From positions 186,001 to 250,000 of the forward strand of contig NZ_BMIC01000003.1 in NCBI RefSeq assembly GCF_014641635.1: a DNA stretch of 64,000 bases. The letters run 5' to 3'. Shown piece by piece: positions 8,549 through 17,352 of this stretch. Source of the DNA: Aquaticitalea lipolytica (GTDB taxonomy: Bacteria; Bacteroidota; Bacteroidia; Flavobacteriales; Flavobacteriaceae). Every line of letters begins with the position of its first letter. Position 1 is the stretch's first letter. Under the pieces are notes generated by a model. It was not told the origin of the DNA. It saw only the letters and a list, made by a program, of their open reading frames with translations, and searched no databases. Made by a program: the position numbers and the translations under genes.

Positions 8549-9772
8549 TTATTTAGAATAAAATTCTTCAATATGTTTATTGAGTTTTAAAAGATTGTCT
8601 TCAAAAAACTCGTTTTTGGTTCTTAGCCAGTTAATATAATTAATTAGCTTTTTTATAGTCTCTTTTTTCTTTCCTGATTTTGATGAAAGACGATCAATAA
8701 ATTCATCATTTAAAACAGATGTATCTATATTATAATCTCTTCTTATCTTTTCTAAAAAGTAAGTAATTTTCTTCTCTATAAGATTACGATGGTCTTGGGT
8801 TTCAAAGTATAGATTTGAAATGGTTTTAACAAACGCAACAGTTGTATTCTCTAAAGGTTTTATTATTTCTATAATACGCTGTTTACGTTTGGCATTAAAA
8901 ATTATAAATAATAAGGTTAGTATTAAAGCCAAATACCAAGCCCATTTAAATGATACTTGTTGCATAAACCAACTTAAATCAGATTTTTCTTCAACATCGC
9001 CATAGTAGGTGTCATAATATTTAGTGTATGAATCAAAATACAATGTTTTGTTTGGTAAATATGATAAGACGCCTTCAACATATTTAAATCTATCGCCTTT
9101 TAATATGTTGTAATTTGTGAATATACGAGGTTGTAAATGAAGATAAATTGTGCCACTCTCATAAGGAATTTCAATAAAATTGATTAGGCTAGTATCATTT
9201 TTTGCATAACCGAGTGATGTGTAATTTTCGCCTTCAAATTTTGAAAAGTAGTAGTCTTCTATATTCTTATCAATTTCACTGTTTTTATCTTGAAGTTTTC
9301 TAGCTTTAAAAGATAGTTTAGAAATACTGTCTTTACTTGTCTGCTTCTCGTATTCAACATAATCAACCTCAATATTAAGTGTGTCTAATAACTTATTAGG
9401 CGGATAATAATCTGAAAGAAATAGTGTGTTACCTCGTTCTACAAATAATAATAACTCATCAATATCATCATCTTCTAAATAATCAGAATTTCCGATAATC
9501 ATATAAACACCTTCTGCAATATGATCACCATAACTATCTTCAGAATTAGCATATAAATAATTTGAAGGTGTATGATAAACGGTTTTAAATTTTTGGTCTT
9601 TAAAAAGCTTTGGTAACTCTTTATAAAGCACGCTAACACCATAAGGCTTATTGCTTTTTTCGTTGTACGACTCTTCCCAATCTACAATTTTAGTAGTCCT
9701 TATACCAATAACATACGACAAACCAATTATGGCTGCTATAATAACAAATATGATTATGAGTCCTTTTTTCAT
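8549..9772 (-). CDS. DUF4350 domain membrane protein
   Basis: The 407-residue protein has an N-terminal membrane helix (about 4-24), a periplasmic domain of DUF4350 type (about 40-250, with YGVSVLYKELPKLF and LFLSDYYPPNKLLD) and a second helix near 275-293 (WAWYLALILTLLFIIFNAKRKQR). A cytoplasmic tail of about 110 residues follows, ending in WLRTKNEF. DUF4350 has a fold related to ThuA/glutamine amidotransferase-like domains, without a known enzyme activity here. It lies 2 bp upstream of moxR and shares one base with the DUF4129 gene. A role in a MoxR-dependent membrane complex is inference from context. Confidence 0.8.
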   Translation of the reverse strand: MKKGLIIIFVIIAAIIGLSYVIGIRTTKIVDWEESYNEKSNKPYGVSVLYKELPKLFKDQKFKTVYHTPSNYLYANSEDSYGDHIAEGVYMIIGNSDYLEDDDIDELLLFVERGNTLFLSDYYPPNKLLDTLNIEVDYVEYEKQTSKDSISKLSFKARKLQDKNSEIDKNIEDYYFSKFEGENYTSLGYAKNDTSLINFIEIPYESGTIYLHLQPRIFTNYNILKGDRFKYVEGVLSYLPNKTLYFDSYTKYYDTYYGDVEEKSDLSWFMQQVSFKWAWYLALILTLLFIIFNAKRKQRIIEIIKPLENTTVAFVKTISNLYFETQDHRNLIEKKITYFLEKIRRDYNIDTSVLNDEFIDRLSSKSGKKKETIKKLINYINWLRTKNEFFEDNLLKLNKHIEEFYSK

Positions 9773-10500
9773 TACTTAACCTGATTTAAAAAGTTCTGAA
9801 AATTGCTCTTTGCAGTACTGTATTGCTCAGTATTTAAAGGAAACTCACCATACCATATGTAATTATACAAGTATGAAGTGTAAGCAAATCCTTTGCTGAA
9901 TTTTTGCGATTCTATTTCATTTAAATAATCGGCATTTGTTTTGTCATCTTCAAATTTTATATAGTTTTTAACTGCTAATGTTTTTAGTACTAATAAATAA
10001 TAGTATCTAATCGCTAGTCTGTAATCGTTTTGGTTTTCAGCATCATTAATTAATGACGCTATATCAGCATTTTCAATATTCTCGGCAGTGATTTCTCCAT
10101 ATTTGTTTAGTTTTTTATGACTTCTAGAGTTAAATAATCCACTGCTGCCATCATTTAATAAAGTATATGCCAAATAAACTACAGCCAATATAAGAATGAT
10201 TATAAACAAAGTGTTTATAGGATTAAATCCAACTGATATATTGCTTGAGTTGTTATCTTCTTTAATATAAGGAGAGTCTTCTTTATATTCAGATCCAGAA
10301 GCAGAGCCATTACCTTCTCCAGAAGAATTCACTACTTTTTTGCCTTCGTAGTTATACTTGCTTCCAGAATATTTGTCTTTAAAATCTTTATCAAATGCTC
10401 GTTCTGTTTGAGGTTCTTGAGCAATAGATGTAGCAAAAGACCTATTGTAATTTGTCTCAACAATAAACACTAATAAAAAAGAGAGTAGAATATGTCTCAA
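9772..10500 (-). CDS. DUF4129 domain membrane protein
   Basis: The 242-residue protein starts with a signal-like hydrophobic stretch (1-24). A low-complexity Ser/Gly/Glu-rich linker (about 50-90) precedes one membrane helix (about 95-114), and the C-terminal DUF4129 domain contains AIRYYYLLVLKTLAV, DYLNEI and the conserved YNYIWYGEFPL ending. DUF4129 often forms the C-terminal part of transglutaminase-like membrane proteins and also occurs alone in MoxR operons. It overlaps the SpoIIM stop by 4 bp (ATGA). Confidence 0.82.
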   Translation of the reverse strand: MRHILLSFLLVFIVETNYNRSFATSIAQEPQTERAFDKDFKDKYSGSKYNYEGKKVVNSSGEGNGSASGSEYKEDSPYIKEDNNSSNISVGFNPINTLFIIILILAVVYLAYTLLNDGSSGLFNSRSHKKLNKYGEITAENIENADIASLINDAENQNDYRLAIRYYYLLVLKTLAVKNYIKFEDDKTNADYLNEIESQKFSKGFAYTSYLYNYIWYGEFPLNTEQYSTAKSNFQNFLNQVK

Positions 10501-11489
10501 GCTAAAACAGGGCTAAATGTTAACATCTGATTCTGAATTCTTTTACGAACCAAAAAAGGATAAATTAGATAATAGTAACTAATTGCTCCTAATGTAATTA
10601 ATATAATTCCGACAGAAAGGAATTTAGGCATTTCTTGTGAGTATCTTGTAATAAAGCCTTCTAAAAAACCCGCAAAAAACGTAAAAGGGAAGGTGCTAAT
10701 TAAAATTTTAACTCCTGTTTTTGCACCTTGTTTAAACGAAGTAAACCTAGAATGTGTACCAGGAAACAATATACTTGCGCCTAAAATTAAACCTGCTCCA
10801 GCTTCTATCACAATAGCAAATATTTCCATAGAGCCATGTATCCAAATACCTCTTACGCTTTCCCAAAACACTTCTTTTTCGTAAAAGAAATACTGAAAAG
10901 AGCCCAGCATAATGCAGTTTTTAAACAAAACCCAAACAGTACCAAGTCCGCCAAAAACTCCTAAAACAAACGAAATTATACCAACGCGAAGATTATTTAT
11001 GGTAATACCAATAAAACTTCCCCAATTGCTTCCGCTTTTATAAACTGCAACAGGATTTCCGTTCTCAATATTTTCTAAAGTCATATCAACATATTGGTCA
11101 CCTAAAATAGAACGAACAAACTCACCATCGTTAGCTGCTGAAATAGCTCCAATTGCAGTAAACAAAGTAAAAATTGCAAACGCTAAATAAATATATTTTC
11201 GGTACTCGTAAACAATAAGAGGGACTTCTGTTTTCCAGAATTCTACAATTCTGTTAGTGTCTTCTCGCTTGGTTTTATAAATTTTTTGAAAAGCTTTTGC
11301 AGCTAATTGATTTAAATAAGTAATTACTTTACTTTTGGGGTAGTAAGTTTGCGCGTAAGATAAGTCGTTAATTAAATGGATATATTGAGATGCCAATTCA
11401 TCAGGATCTTTAAAATCGTTGTTGAAAATAGCAGTTTCAAAACTTAGCCATTTTTCTTTATTTTGCTTAATAAATGCGACTTCTCTCAT
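10497..11489 (-). CDS. Stage II sporulation protein M (SpoIIM) family membrane protein
   Basis: The 330-residue protein begins MREVAFIKQNKEKWLSFE, has a soluble helical N-terminal 90 residues and then five to six membrane helices. Family blocks are visible: ANDGEFVRSILGD, NNLRVGIISFVLGVFGGLGTVWVLFKNCIMLG and HGSMEIFAIVIEAGAGLILG. In spore formers SpoIIM belongs to a peptidoglycan-remodelling complex. This organism does not sporulate, and homologues in Bacteroidota sit in MoxR operons with RDD and DUF4129 proteins. It is the first gene of the minus-strand run, and its start codon is 24 bp from the divergent RDD start. Confidence 0.88.
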   Translation of the reverse strand: MREVAFIKQNKEKWLSFETAIFNNDFKDPDELASQYIHLINDLSYAQTYYPKSKVITYLNQLAAKAFQKIYKTKREDTNRIVEFWKTEVPLIVYEYRKYIYLAFAIFTLFTAIGAISAANDGEFVRSILGDQYVDMTLENIENGNPVAVYKSGSNWGSFIGITINNLRVGIISFVLGVFGGLGTVWVLFKNCIMLGSFQYFFYEKEVFWESVRGIWIHGSMEIFAIVIEAGAGLILGASILFPGTHSRFTSFKQGAKTGVKILISTFPFTFFAGFLEGFITRYSQEMPKFLSVGIILITLGAISYYYLIYPFLVRKRIQNQMLTFSPVLA

Positions 11490-11513
11490 ATAGTTGATAA
11501 ATTAAAAAAGAAA

Positions 11514-12230
11514 ATGTCAGAGTTACAAATTAACACCACCCAAAATGTAAAAATAAATTTTACTGCTGCTGGTGTGGGTGAGCGTTTATTAGCTTTTATT
11601 ATTGATGGCGCTATTAAGATAGGCTACTTAATAGTCTTAAGTTATGGTTTTGGTGCTTTTGAAGATATGGATCAGTGGTCGCAAATTGGCCTAAATACAT
11701 TATTAAGTTTGCCTGTTGTGTTTTATACGCTAGTGTTAGAATCAATTTTAGAAGGGCAGACCTTAGGAAAAAAAGCCTTAAAAATTAAAGTGGTAAAGAT
11801 TGATGGTTACCAGGCATCATTATCTGATTATGTTGTGCGATGGTTTTTTAGAATTGTAGATATATACATTTTCGGACTCGGGTTTTTTGTTATTCTTTTT
11901 AATAAGCGCTCTCAGCGATTAGGTGATATGGCTGCTGGCACAGCTGTAATTTTGCTTAAAGACAAAGTGAATATCAGTCATACTATTTTAGAAAATTTAA
12001 GAGACGATTATCAGCCAACTTATCCAACAGTTATAAAGCTGTCTGACAATGATGCCAGAATTATAAAAGAAACTTTTGCTAATGCCAAAGCGGCAAACGA
12101 TTACCAAACACTTATAAAATTAAGAACTAAAATTGTTGAAGTTATTGGTGTGAAAAACAAAGATGGTAACGATATGCAGTTTATAGATACTATTTTAAAA
12201 GATTACAACTATTACACACAAAATATGTAA
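11514..12230 (+). CDS. RDD family membrane protein
   Basis: The ATG at 11514 (MSELQINTTQNVKINFTAAGVGERLLAFIIDG) is chosen over a TTG extension at 11463 that would overlap the SpoIIM start region. The 238-residue product has three to four hydrophobic segments with the RDD pattern: ERLLAFIIDGAI, TLGKKALKIKVVK and FNKRSQRLGDMAAGTAVIL. The C-terminal 80 residues form a soluble helical tail. RDD proteins are of uncertain function, possibly in transport. It is divergent from, and almost always neighbours, the SpoIIM gene in this phylum, so it is probably part of the same membrane system. Confidence 0.87.
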   Translation: MSELQINTTQNVKINFTAAGVGERLLAFIIDGAIKIGYLIVLSYGFGAFEDMDQWSQIGLNTLLSLPVVFYTLVLESILEGQTLGKKALKIKVVKIDGYQASLSDYVVRWFFRIVDIYIFGLGFFVILFNKRSQRLGDMAAGTAVILLKDKVNISHTILENLRDDYQPTYPTVIKLSDNDARIIKETFANAKAANDYQTLIKLRTKIVEVIGVKNKDGNDMQFIDTILKDYNYYTQNM

Positions 12231-12258
12231 ATAGTTTATACGGAATAATTAAAAAAAT

Positions 12259-12864
12259 ATGTTTTTTCAAGTTATCGACATACTAGGAACAATCGCTTTT
12301 GCTATTTCAGGAGTTTCTGTTGCTATGAATAAAAAAATGGATGCCTTTGGGCTGCTCATCATAGCATTTGTAACTTCAGTAGGAGGAGGAACACTTAGAG
12401 ATATTCTTATTGGGCAAACTCCTGTATCGTGGATGACAAATATGACCTATGTGTATGTTATTTTTGGAGCTACAGTATTTACAATTGCTTTTAGAAAGCG
12501 TATTAATTATTTAAGAATTTCATTATTCCTTTTTGATACTATCGGAATTGGTTTGTATACTGTAGTAGGTGTAGAAAAAGGATTAAATATTGGATTACAT
12601 CCTATTATTTGTATAGCATTAGGAACAATGACAGCCTGCTTTGGAGGTGTTATTAGAGATATTTTATGTAATGAAATACCTGTTATTTTCAGAAAAGAAA
12701 TTTATGCCACAGCATGTATCGCAGGAGGTATTAGTTATTTTGTGTTAAGACAATTACCAATAGACAATAATATTGTATTTATAATAGCTGGAGCTGTTGT
12801 TATAACTATTAGATTAATTGCAGTAAAATTTAAAATTAGCTTACCAAGTTTATATAAAGATTAA
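12259..12864 (+). CDS. TRIC-type (UPF0126/YicG) cation channel family protein
   Basis: The 201-residue protein consists of two tandem UPF0126 repeats totalling about seven membrane helices. Each repeat contains the glycine-rich pore signature: SVGGGTLRDILIG near residue 45 and FGGVIRDILCNEIPVIFRKEIYA near 130. Prokaryotic members of this family have been shown to be trimeric potassium-permeable channels related to the animal TRIC channels. The gene lies 28 bp after the RDD gene in the same direction and is closed by a strong terminator. Confidence 0.88.
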   Translation: MFFQVIDILGTIAFAISGVSVAMNKKMDAFGLLIIAFVTSVGGGTLRDILIGQTPVSWMTNMTYVYVIFGATVFTIAFRKRINYLRISLFLFDTIGIGLYTVVGVEKGLNIGLHPIICIALGTMTACFGGVIRDILCNEIPVIFRKEIYATACIAGGISYFVLRQLPIDNNIVFIIAGAVVITIRLIAVKFKISLPSLYKD

Positions 12865-12870
12865 AACAAA

Positions 12871-12900
12871 AAAAGGCATTAGTTATCTAATGCCTTTTTA
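12871..12900. terminator. Bidirectional hairpin terminator
   Basis: A 12-bp perfect stem (AAAAGGCATTAG / CTAATGCCTTTT) with the loop TTAT and flanking A and T runs sits between the convergent TRIC and Dcp genes. Confidence 0.85.
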
Positions 12901-12918
12901 TTATATATAATTTTGAAT

Positions 12919-15063
12919 TTATTCTTTAGGAACAGGGAAACCTCTATCTCTCATTAATGCTTCAATTTTTGCATCACGACCTCTAAATAAACGATAAGCT
13001 TCAGCTGGATCCATAGAGTTTCTTGGTGCGAATAAAAACTTTACCAATTTAGCAGCAACGTCTTTATCATAAAATCCACCTTCAGACTCTTTAAATGCTT
13101 CAGAAGCATCACTAGTTAGTACATCTGCCCACATATAACCATAGTAAGCTGTTGCGTAACCTTCTCCAGAAAACACGTGACCAAAGTGAGGTGTTCTATG
13201 ACGCATTACTAATTCTTTTGGCATTTTTAACTCAGCTAAAGTCTCACGCTCAAATTTATCAATATCAATATTTGTTGGGTCTGCAAGATGGAATTTCATA
13301 TCCATAATAGCTGATGCTAAATACTCAGTAGTTGAAAACCCTTGATTAAAAGTTGATGCTTTTTTTATTTTCGCAACTAATTCAGCAGGAATTGGTTGTC
13401 CTGTTTTATAATGTACCAAAAACTTATTGATAACTTCGTCTGTAGATAACCAACGCTCTAATAATTGTGATTGAAACTCTGTATAATCTCTAACACCTCC
13501 ATTTAAAGTTGGGTATTTTACATTTGAAGAAAAGAAATGCAATGCGTGTCCAAACTCATGAAAAAATGTATTTGCATCATCCCAAGACACTAATACAGCT
13601 TCGCCTGGCGCTGGTTTTACAAAGTTAGAGTTGTTTGAAGCTAATACATTCTTTTCGCCTTCAAAAGAGGTGTAACTTCTATAGGTAGTTGCCCAAGCAC
13701 CTGAGCGTTTTCCAGCACGTGCAAACGGATCTAAATACCATAAACCAATATGTTTACCTGTGTCTTTATCTGTTACTTCCCAAACTTTTACATCTTCATG
13801 AAATACAGGAACAGAGCCTTCGGCTACTGGAGTAAATTTGTAATTAAATAATTCTCCTGCTGTAAAAAATAAAGCTTCGGTTAATTTATCTAACTGCAAG
13901 TATTGTTTTACTTCATCGCTATCTAAATCATATTTTTTCTGACGCACTTTTTCAGCATAATATCTGTAATCCCAAGGTTCGATAGTAATATTATCACCAT
14001 TTTCATTAGCAACTGTTTGCATATCAGCAACTTCTTCGCTAACCCTTGCAATAGCTGCTGGCCAAACAGCATTCATAAGTGCCATTGCATTTTCTGGAGT
14101 TTTTGCCATACGATCTTGTAATCTCCATTGTGCATAATTATCATAACCTAATAGAGCAACACGTTCTTTACGAAGTTTTAAAATTTCTGCAATTAATTTG
14201 TTGTTATCAAATTCATCACCATTATCACCACGAGAGTAATAGTTGGTCCAAACTTGCTTGCGTAATTCGCGTTCAGTTGAATATGTAAGAAATGGATCCA
14301 TCGAAGAGCGTGTGTTAGTAATTGCATACTCGCCATCACGACCTTTATCTTTTGCAATTTTAGCTGCTGATTTTATAAACCCTTCAGATAGTCCTCCTAA
14401 TTGATCTTTGTTTAAGTAAGTAACATAATTTTCTTCATCATGAAGTACGTTATTAGAAAACGAATTGTATATAGATGATAGCTCTTTGTTTATGGCTGCA
14501 TAACGTTCTTTTTTGGCAGCATCTAAATTAGCGCCATTCATTTCAAAACTTTTATATGTTAAATCTACAACACGTTGTTGGTCTGCAGCTAAAGGCTTTT
14601 TTTGAGAAGCATCATAAACTGCTTTTATACGTTGAAAAAGTTTTTCGTTTTGAGATATTTTAGATTGGTATTCTGATAGCTTTGGTGCAAGTTTAGATGA
14701 AATCTCTCTAAATTCTGGAGACGACATATTACTACTTAAAATTCCGTAGTATGTAAAAACTCTGTCTAATTCTTTGCCAGAGCTTTCCATTGCAACAATA
14801 GTGTTTTCAAAAGTTGGAGCCGCAGGATTATTTGCAATTTTTTCAATGTCTGCAAGACTTAATTCCATTCCTTTTTCAACTGCAGCGCTTACATCTTCTA
14901 CTTTCATTTTATCAAAAGCTGGCACGCCTTGATAAGATCCTGTCCATTCTTGCAGTAATGTGTTATTAGTCATATTATCAGGGTTTTGGGCATAGCTGGA
15001 AAATGCTACTATCACACATAAACTAAAGGCTTTTATGTGTTTTAACTTGTTTTGTTTAGTCAT
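12919..15063 (-). CDS. dcp: M3 family zinc metallopeptidase, Dcp-like peptidyl-dipeptidase
   Basis: The 714-residue precursor has a signal peptide (about 1-25, ending FSSYAQ). The mature enzyme spans the length expected for family M3A. The zinc site is HEFGH at 502-506, with the third ligand Glu529 in DYTEFQSQ. The substrate-loop region GKRSGAW and the C-terminal HFGHVFSGEGYATAYYGYMWA are also conserved. Dcp removes C-terminal dipeptides from oligopeptides; the signal peptide places this copy in the periplasm. It is separated by 60 bp from the cyclophilin gene that lies upstream in the same direction. Confidence 0.9.
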   Translation of the reverse strand: MTKQNKLKHIKAFSLCVIVAFSSYAQNPDNMTNNTLLQEWTGSYQGVPAFDKMKVEDVSAAVEKGMELSLADIEKIANNPAAPTFENTIVAMESSGKELDRVFTYYGILSSNMSSPEFREISSKLAPKLSEYQSKISQNEKLFQRIKAVYDASQKKPLAADQQRVVDLTYKSFEMNGANLDAAKKERYAAINKELSSIYNSFSNNVLHDEENYVTYLNKDQLGGLSEGFIKSAAKIAKDKGRDGEYAITNTRSSMDPFLTYSTERELRKQVWTNYYSRGDNGDEFDNNKLIAEILKLRKERVALLGYDNYAQWRLQDRMAKTPENAMALMNAVWPAAIARVSEEVADMQTVANENGDNITIEPWDYRYYAEKVRQKKYDLDSDEVKQYLQLDKLTEALFFTAGELFNYKFTPVAEGSVPVFHEDVKVWEVTDKDTGKHIGLWYLDPFARAGKRSGAWATTYRSYTSFEGEKNVLASNNSNFVKPAPGEAVLVSWDDANTFFHEFGHALHFFSSNVKYPTLNGGVRDYTEFQSQLLERWLSTDEVINKFLVHYKTGQPIPAELVAKIKKASTFNQGFSTTEYLASAIMDMKFHLADPTNIDIDKFERETLAELKMPKELVMRHRTPHFGHVFSGEGYATAYYGYMWADVLTSDASEAFKESEGGFYDKDVAAKLVKFLFAPRNSMDPAEAYRLFRGRDAKIEALMRDRGFPVPKE

Positions 15064-15123
15064 TGGTTTAGTTTTAAATTTTAAGGTTTCAAGGTATTAC
15101 TTTTTCGTATAGAATTATCTTAA

Positions 15124-15834
15124 TTATTTTATAATTTCTACTTTGGTTATGTATATGTTTTTTAAAGGCCAATCGCCTTCATCTGTAGATTGTGCTGCTA
15201 TAGTATCTACAACATCCATTCCCGCAATTACTTTCCCAAAAATGGTATAGTCGCCATTTAAATGGTGCGCACCACCTTTTTGTTGAACAATAAAAAATTC
15301 AAAAGGAGAGGCGAGTTTGTATGGGTTTTCAATTTCTCCACTTGGCATACTAACAACACCTCTGTCGTGTACAAAACCCTTTTTAGAGTCTGTAGGGAGA
15401 AGGTATTTGCCTATAGCGTTTCGTTTTCTTGCAATATCGTAGTCATCACTATTACCACCTTGAATTACAAAATTATTTATAACTCTATAAAACTGCGTGT
15501 AACTAAAATAGTTTTGCTTGGTTAAAAATATAAAATTTGCTCTATGGTATTTTGTTTCTTCAAAAAGTAGAATATCTATATTACCAAAATCTGTGTAAAT
15601 CCTTACTTTGTTTTCTTTATTCTCCTTTTCATATTGTTGAAAAAACGGAATAGCATTTTTATCATCTAATAAAGGTATTTCATTAGTCTCTGTAGTTACA
15701 GAATCTTTTTTTGTAATTTCCTTTTCGGTTTTTGTTGAATCTATTGTAGAACTGTTATTTTTTTTTTGGCGAGATTGTTTATCTTCACAGTTCGTTAAAA
15801 GTAAACACAAGCATATTAATACTAAAATTCTCAT
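15124..15834 (-). CDS. Lipoprotein cyclophilin-type peptidyl-prolyl isomerase
   Basis: The 236-residue precursor has a lipoprotein signal with lipobox LLTNC (Cys16). A 50-residue polar Lys/Thr/Glu-rich linker leads to a cyclophilin domain (about 78-234). Domain landmarks are the TDFGNIDILLFE strand, FYRVINNFVIQGG, SPFEFFIVQQKGGAHHLNGDYTIFGKVIAGMDVVD and the closing I.KVEI. It would fold periplasmic proteins while anchored to a membrane. Its start codon lies only 6 bp from the divergent Nudix start, so its promoter must lie inside the Nudix coding region. Confidence 0.88.
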   Translation of the reverse strand: MRILVLICLCLLLTNCEDKQSRQKKNNSSTIDSTKTEKEITKKDSVTTETNEIPLLDDKNAIPFFQQYEKENKENKVRIYTDFGNIDILLFEETKYHRANFIFLTKQNYFSYTQFYRVINNFVIQGGNSDDYDIARKRNAIGKYLLPTDSKKGFVHDRGVVSMPSGEIENPYKLASPFEFFIVQQKGGAHHLNGDYTIFGKVIAGMDVVDTIAAQSTDEGDWPLKNIYITKVEIIK

Positions 15835-15840
15835 AACTAG

Positions 15841-16482
15841 ATGAATTTTGATTTGTTTTTAAATTCTATATCTAAGATAGAACAAGCTCCACTTCCAGGG
15901 CAAGCGTCTCAGTTTAAAATGTCGCCTCCATATCGTATGGATTTGATTGAAAAACAAGCAGAGGCTATGAAAAGCTCAAAGAGAGCAGGAGTTTTGGCAT
16001 TGTTTTACCCAGATACTTTACAAAACACAAATCTAATTTTAATTTTAAGAAAAACCTACAAAGGTGTTCATTCTGCTCAAGTAGGGTTTCCTGGAGGAAA
16101 ACTTGAGCCGCAAGACGAATCGTTGGAGTATACTGCTGTTAGAGAGACACAAGAAGAAGTAGGAGTGCCTCTAAAAGATATTAAAGTTATAAAGGCAATG
16201 ACTGAGGTTTATATTCCGCCAAGCAACTTTACAGTGCATCCTTTTATGGGAATAACTACGAAAACACCAAAATTTGTAAAACAAGAAGATGAAGTTGAAG
16301 ATTTGATTGAGGTTACTATTAAAGATTTTATCGATGATAATTTAATGACTTCACAGTTGATAATGACATCGTTACAAAAAGAAGTTGAGGTGCCAGCTTT
16401 TCATTTTAATGGACATATTGTTTGGGGAGCTACAGCAATGATGCTTAACGAAGTAAAAGACTTGCTAAAAACTGTATTGTAA
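15841..16482 (+). CDS. Nudix hydrolase, coenzyme A pyrophosphatase type (NudL/PCD1 family)
   Basis: The 213-residue protein has the UPF0035/CoA-diphosphatase motif LILRKTYKGVHSAQVGFPGG (67-86) running into the Nudix box at 85-108 with core RETQEEVGV. These two motifs together separate CoA/acyl-CoA pyrophosphatases from other Nudix enzymes. The expected reaction is hydrolysis of CoA to 3',5'-ADP and 4'-phosphopantetheine, which removes oxidised CoA. It is divergent from the cyclophilin gene with 6 bp between start codons and is followed by an acyltransferase gene after 41 bp. Confidence 0.88.
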   Translation: MNFDLFLNSISKIEQAPLPGQASQFKMSPPYRMDLIEKQAEAMKSSKRAGVLALFYPDTLQNTNLILILRKTYKGVHSAQVGFPGGKLEPQDESLEYTAVRETQEEVGVPLKDIKVIKAMTEVYIPPSNFTVHPFMGITTKTPKFVKQEDEVEDLIEVTIKDFIDDNLMTSQLIMTSLQKEVEVPAFHFNGHIVWGATAMMLNEVKDLLKTVL

Positions 16483-16504
16483 GTTTTGATTTTTTGTAAT
16501 TTTG
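16477..16504 (+). promoter_or_regulatory. Promoter for the acyltransferase gene, partly inside the Nudix stop region
   Basis: TTG at 16477-16479 and TAATTTTG at 16497-16504 are separated by 17 bases. The -33 element lies in the last codons of the Nudix gene, so the acyltransferase can be transcribed independently. Confidence 0.5.
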
Positions 16505-16523
16505 TACTTCAGAGAAAAATATA

Positions 16524-17348
16524 ATGGGATTATTTAAAAGAAACCCTTTTGGGCATATACTTTTTATAAAAAAATGGTTAATCAGAATTTTAGGAACCCT
16601 AACTCACAGGCGATTTAGAGGTTTTAACGAATTGCAAATTGATGGTTCTGAAATTATAAGAAGCTTGCCAGACACTAACGTGTTGTTTATATCTAATCAT
16701 CAAACTTATTTTGCTGATGTAGTAGCTATGTTTCATGTGTTTAATGCTAGTTTGAGTAATCGTGACGACTCTATTAAAAATGTAGGGTATTTATGGAATC
16801 CGAAATTAAATATCTATTACGTTGCTGCAAAAGAAACGATGAAGGCAGGCTTGTTACCTAAAATATTAGCTTATGTTGGCTCTATTAGTATTGAACGTAC
16901 TTGGAGAGCAGAAGGTAAGGATGTGAACAGGCAAGTAAAAATGAGCGATATTAGTATGATTGGTAAGGCGCTTGATGATGGTTGGGTAATTACCTTTCCT
17001 CAAGGTACTACAACACCTTTTAAGCCTATTAGAAAAGGAACAGCTCATATTATTAAGAAATACAAACCAATTGTTGTACCAATCGTAATTGACGGTTTCA
17101 GACGCTCTTTTGATAAAAAAGGACTACGTGTTAAAAAGAAAAATATTCTGCAGTCTATGGAGATTAAAGCTCCTTTAGAGATAGATTACGAAAATGATAG
17201 CATTGCTCAAATAGTTGAAAAAATAGAATATGCAATAGAGCAGCATCCTTCTTTTTTAAAAGTTATTCCGCAAGATGAACTTATGGCTCAAGAAGAACTT
17301 AATAAATTACGCAAATGGAAGGCAGATAATAAAAAGCCTTTGGTGTAA
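16524..17348 (+). CDS. PlsC-like lysophospholipid acyltransferase with variant motifs
   Basis: The 274-residue protein has the PlsC/LPLAT fold: motif I SNHQTYFADV (about 60-69), motif II region YVAAKETMKAGLLP, motif III TFPQGTTTPF and motif IV region VPIVIDGF. Two motifs deviate from the textbook enzymes. The His-to-Asp spacing is HX5D rather than HX4D, and the FPEGT motif is PQGT. This looks like a flavobacterial subfamily rather than a damaged gene because the surrounding residues are intact. The acceptor lipid is unknown; lysophosphatidic acid or an amino-lipid are possible. A short hydrophobic stretch at 18-28 may bind the membrane. Confidence 0.8.
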   Translation: MGLFKRNPFGHILFIKKWLIRILGTLTHRRFRGFNELQIDGSEIIRSLPDTNVLFISNHQTYFADVVAMFHVFNASLSNRDDSIKNVGYLWNPKLNIYYVAAKETMKAGLLPKILAYVGSISIERTWRAEGKDVNRQVKMSDISMIGKALDDGWVITFPQGTTTPFKPIRKGTAHIIKKYKPIVVPIVIDGFRRSFDKKGLRVKKKNILQSMEIKAPLEIDYENDSIAQIVEKIEYAIEQHPSFLKVIPQDELMAQEELNKLRKWKADNKKPLV

Positions 17349-17352
17349 AAGT

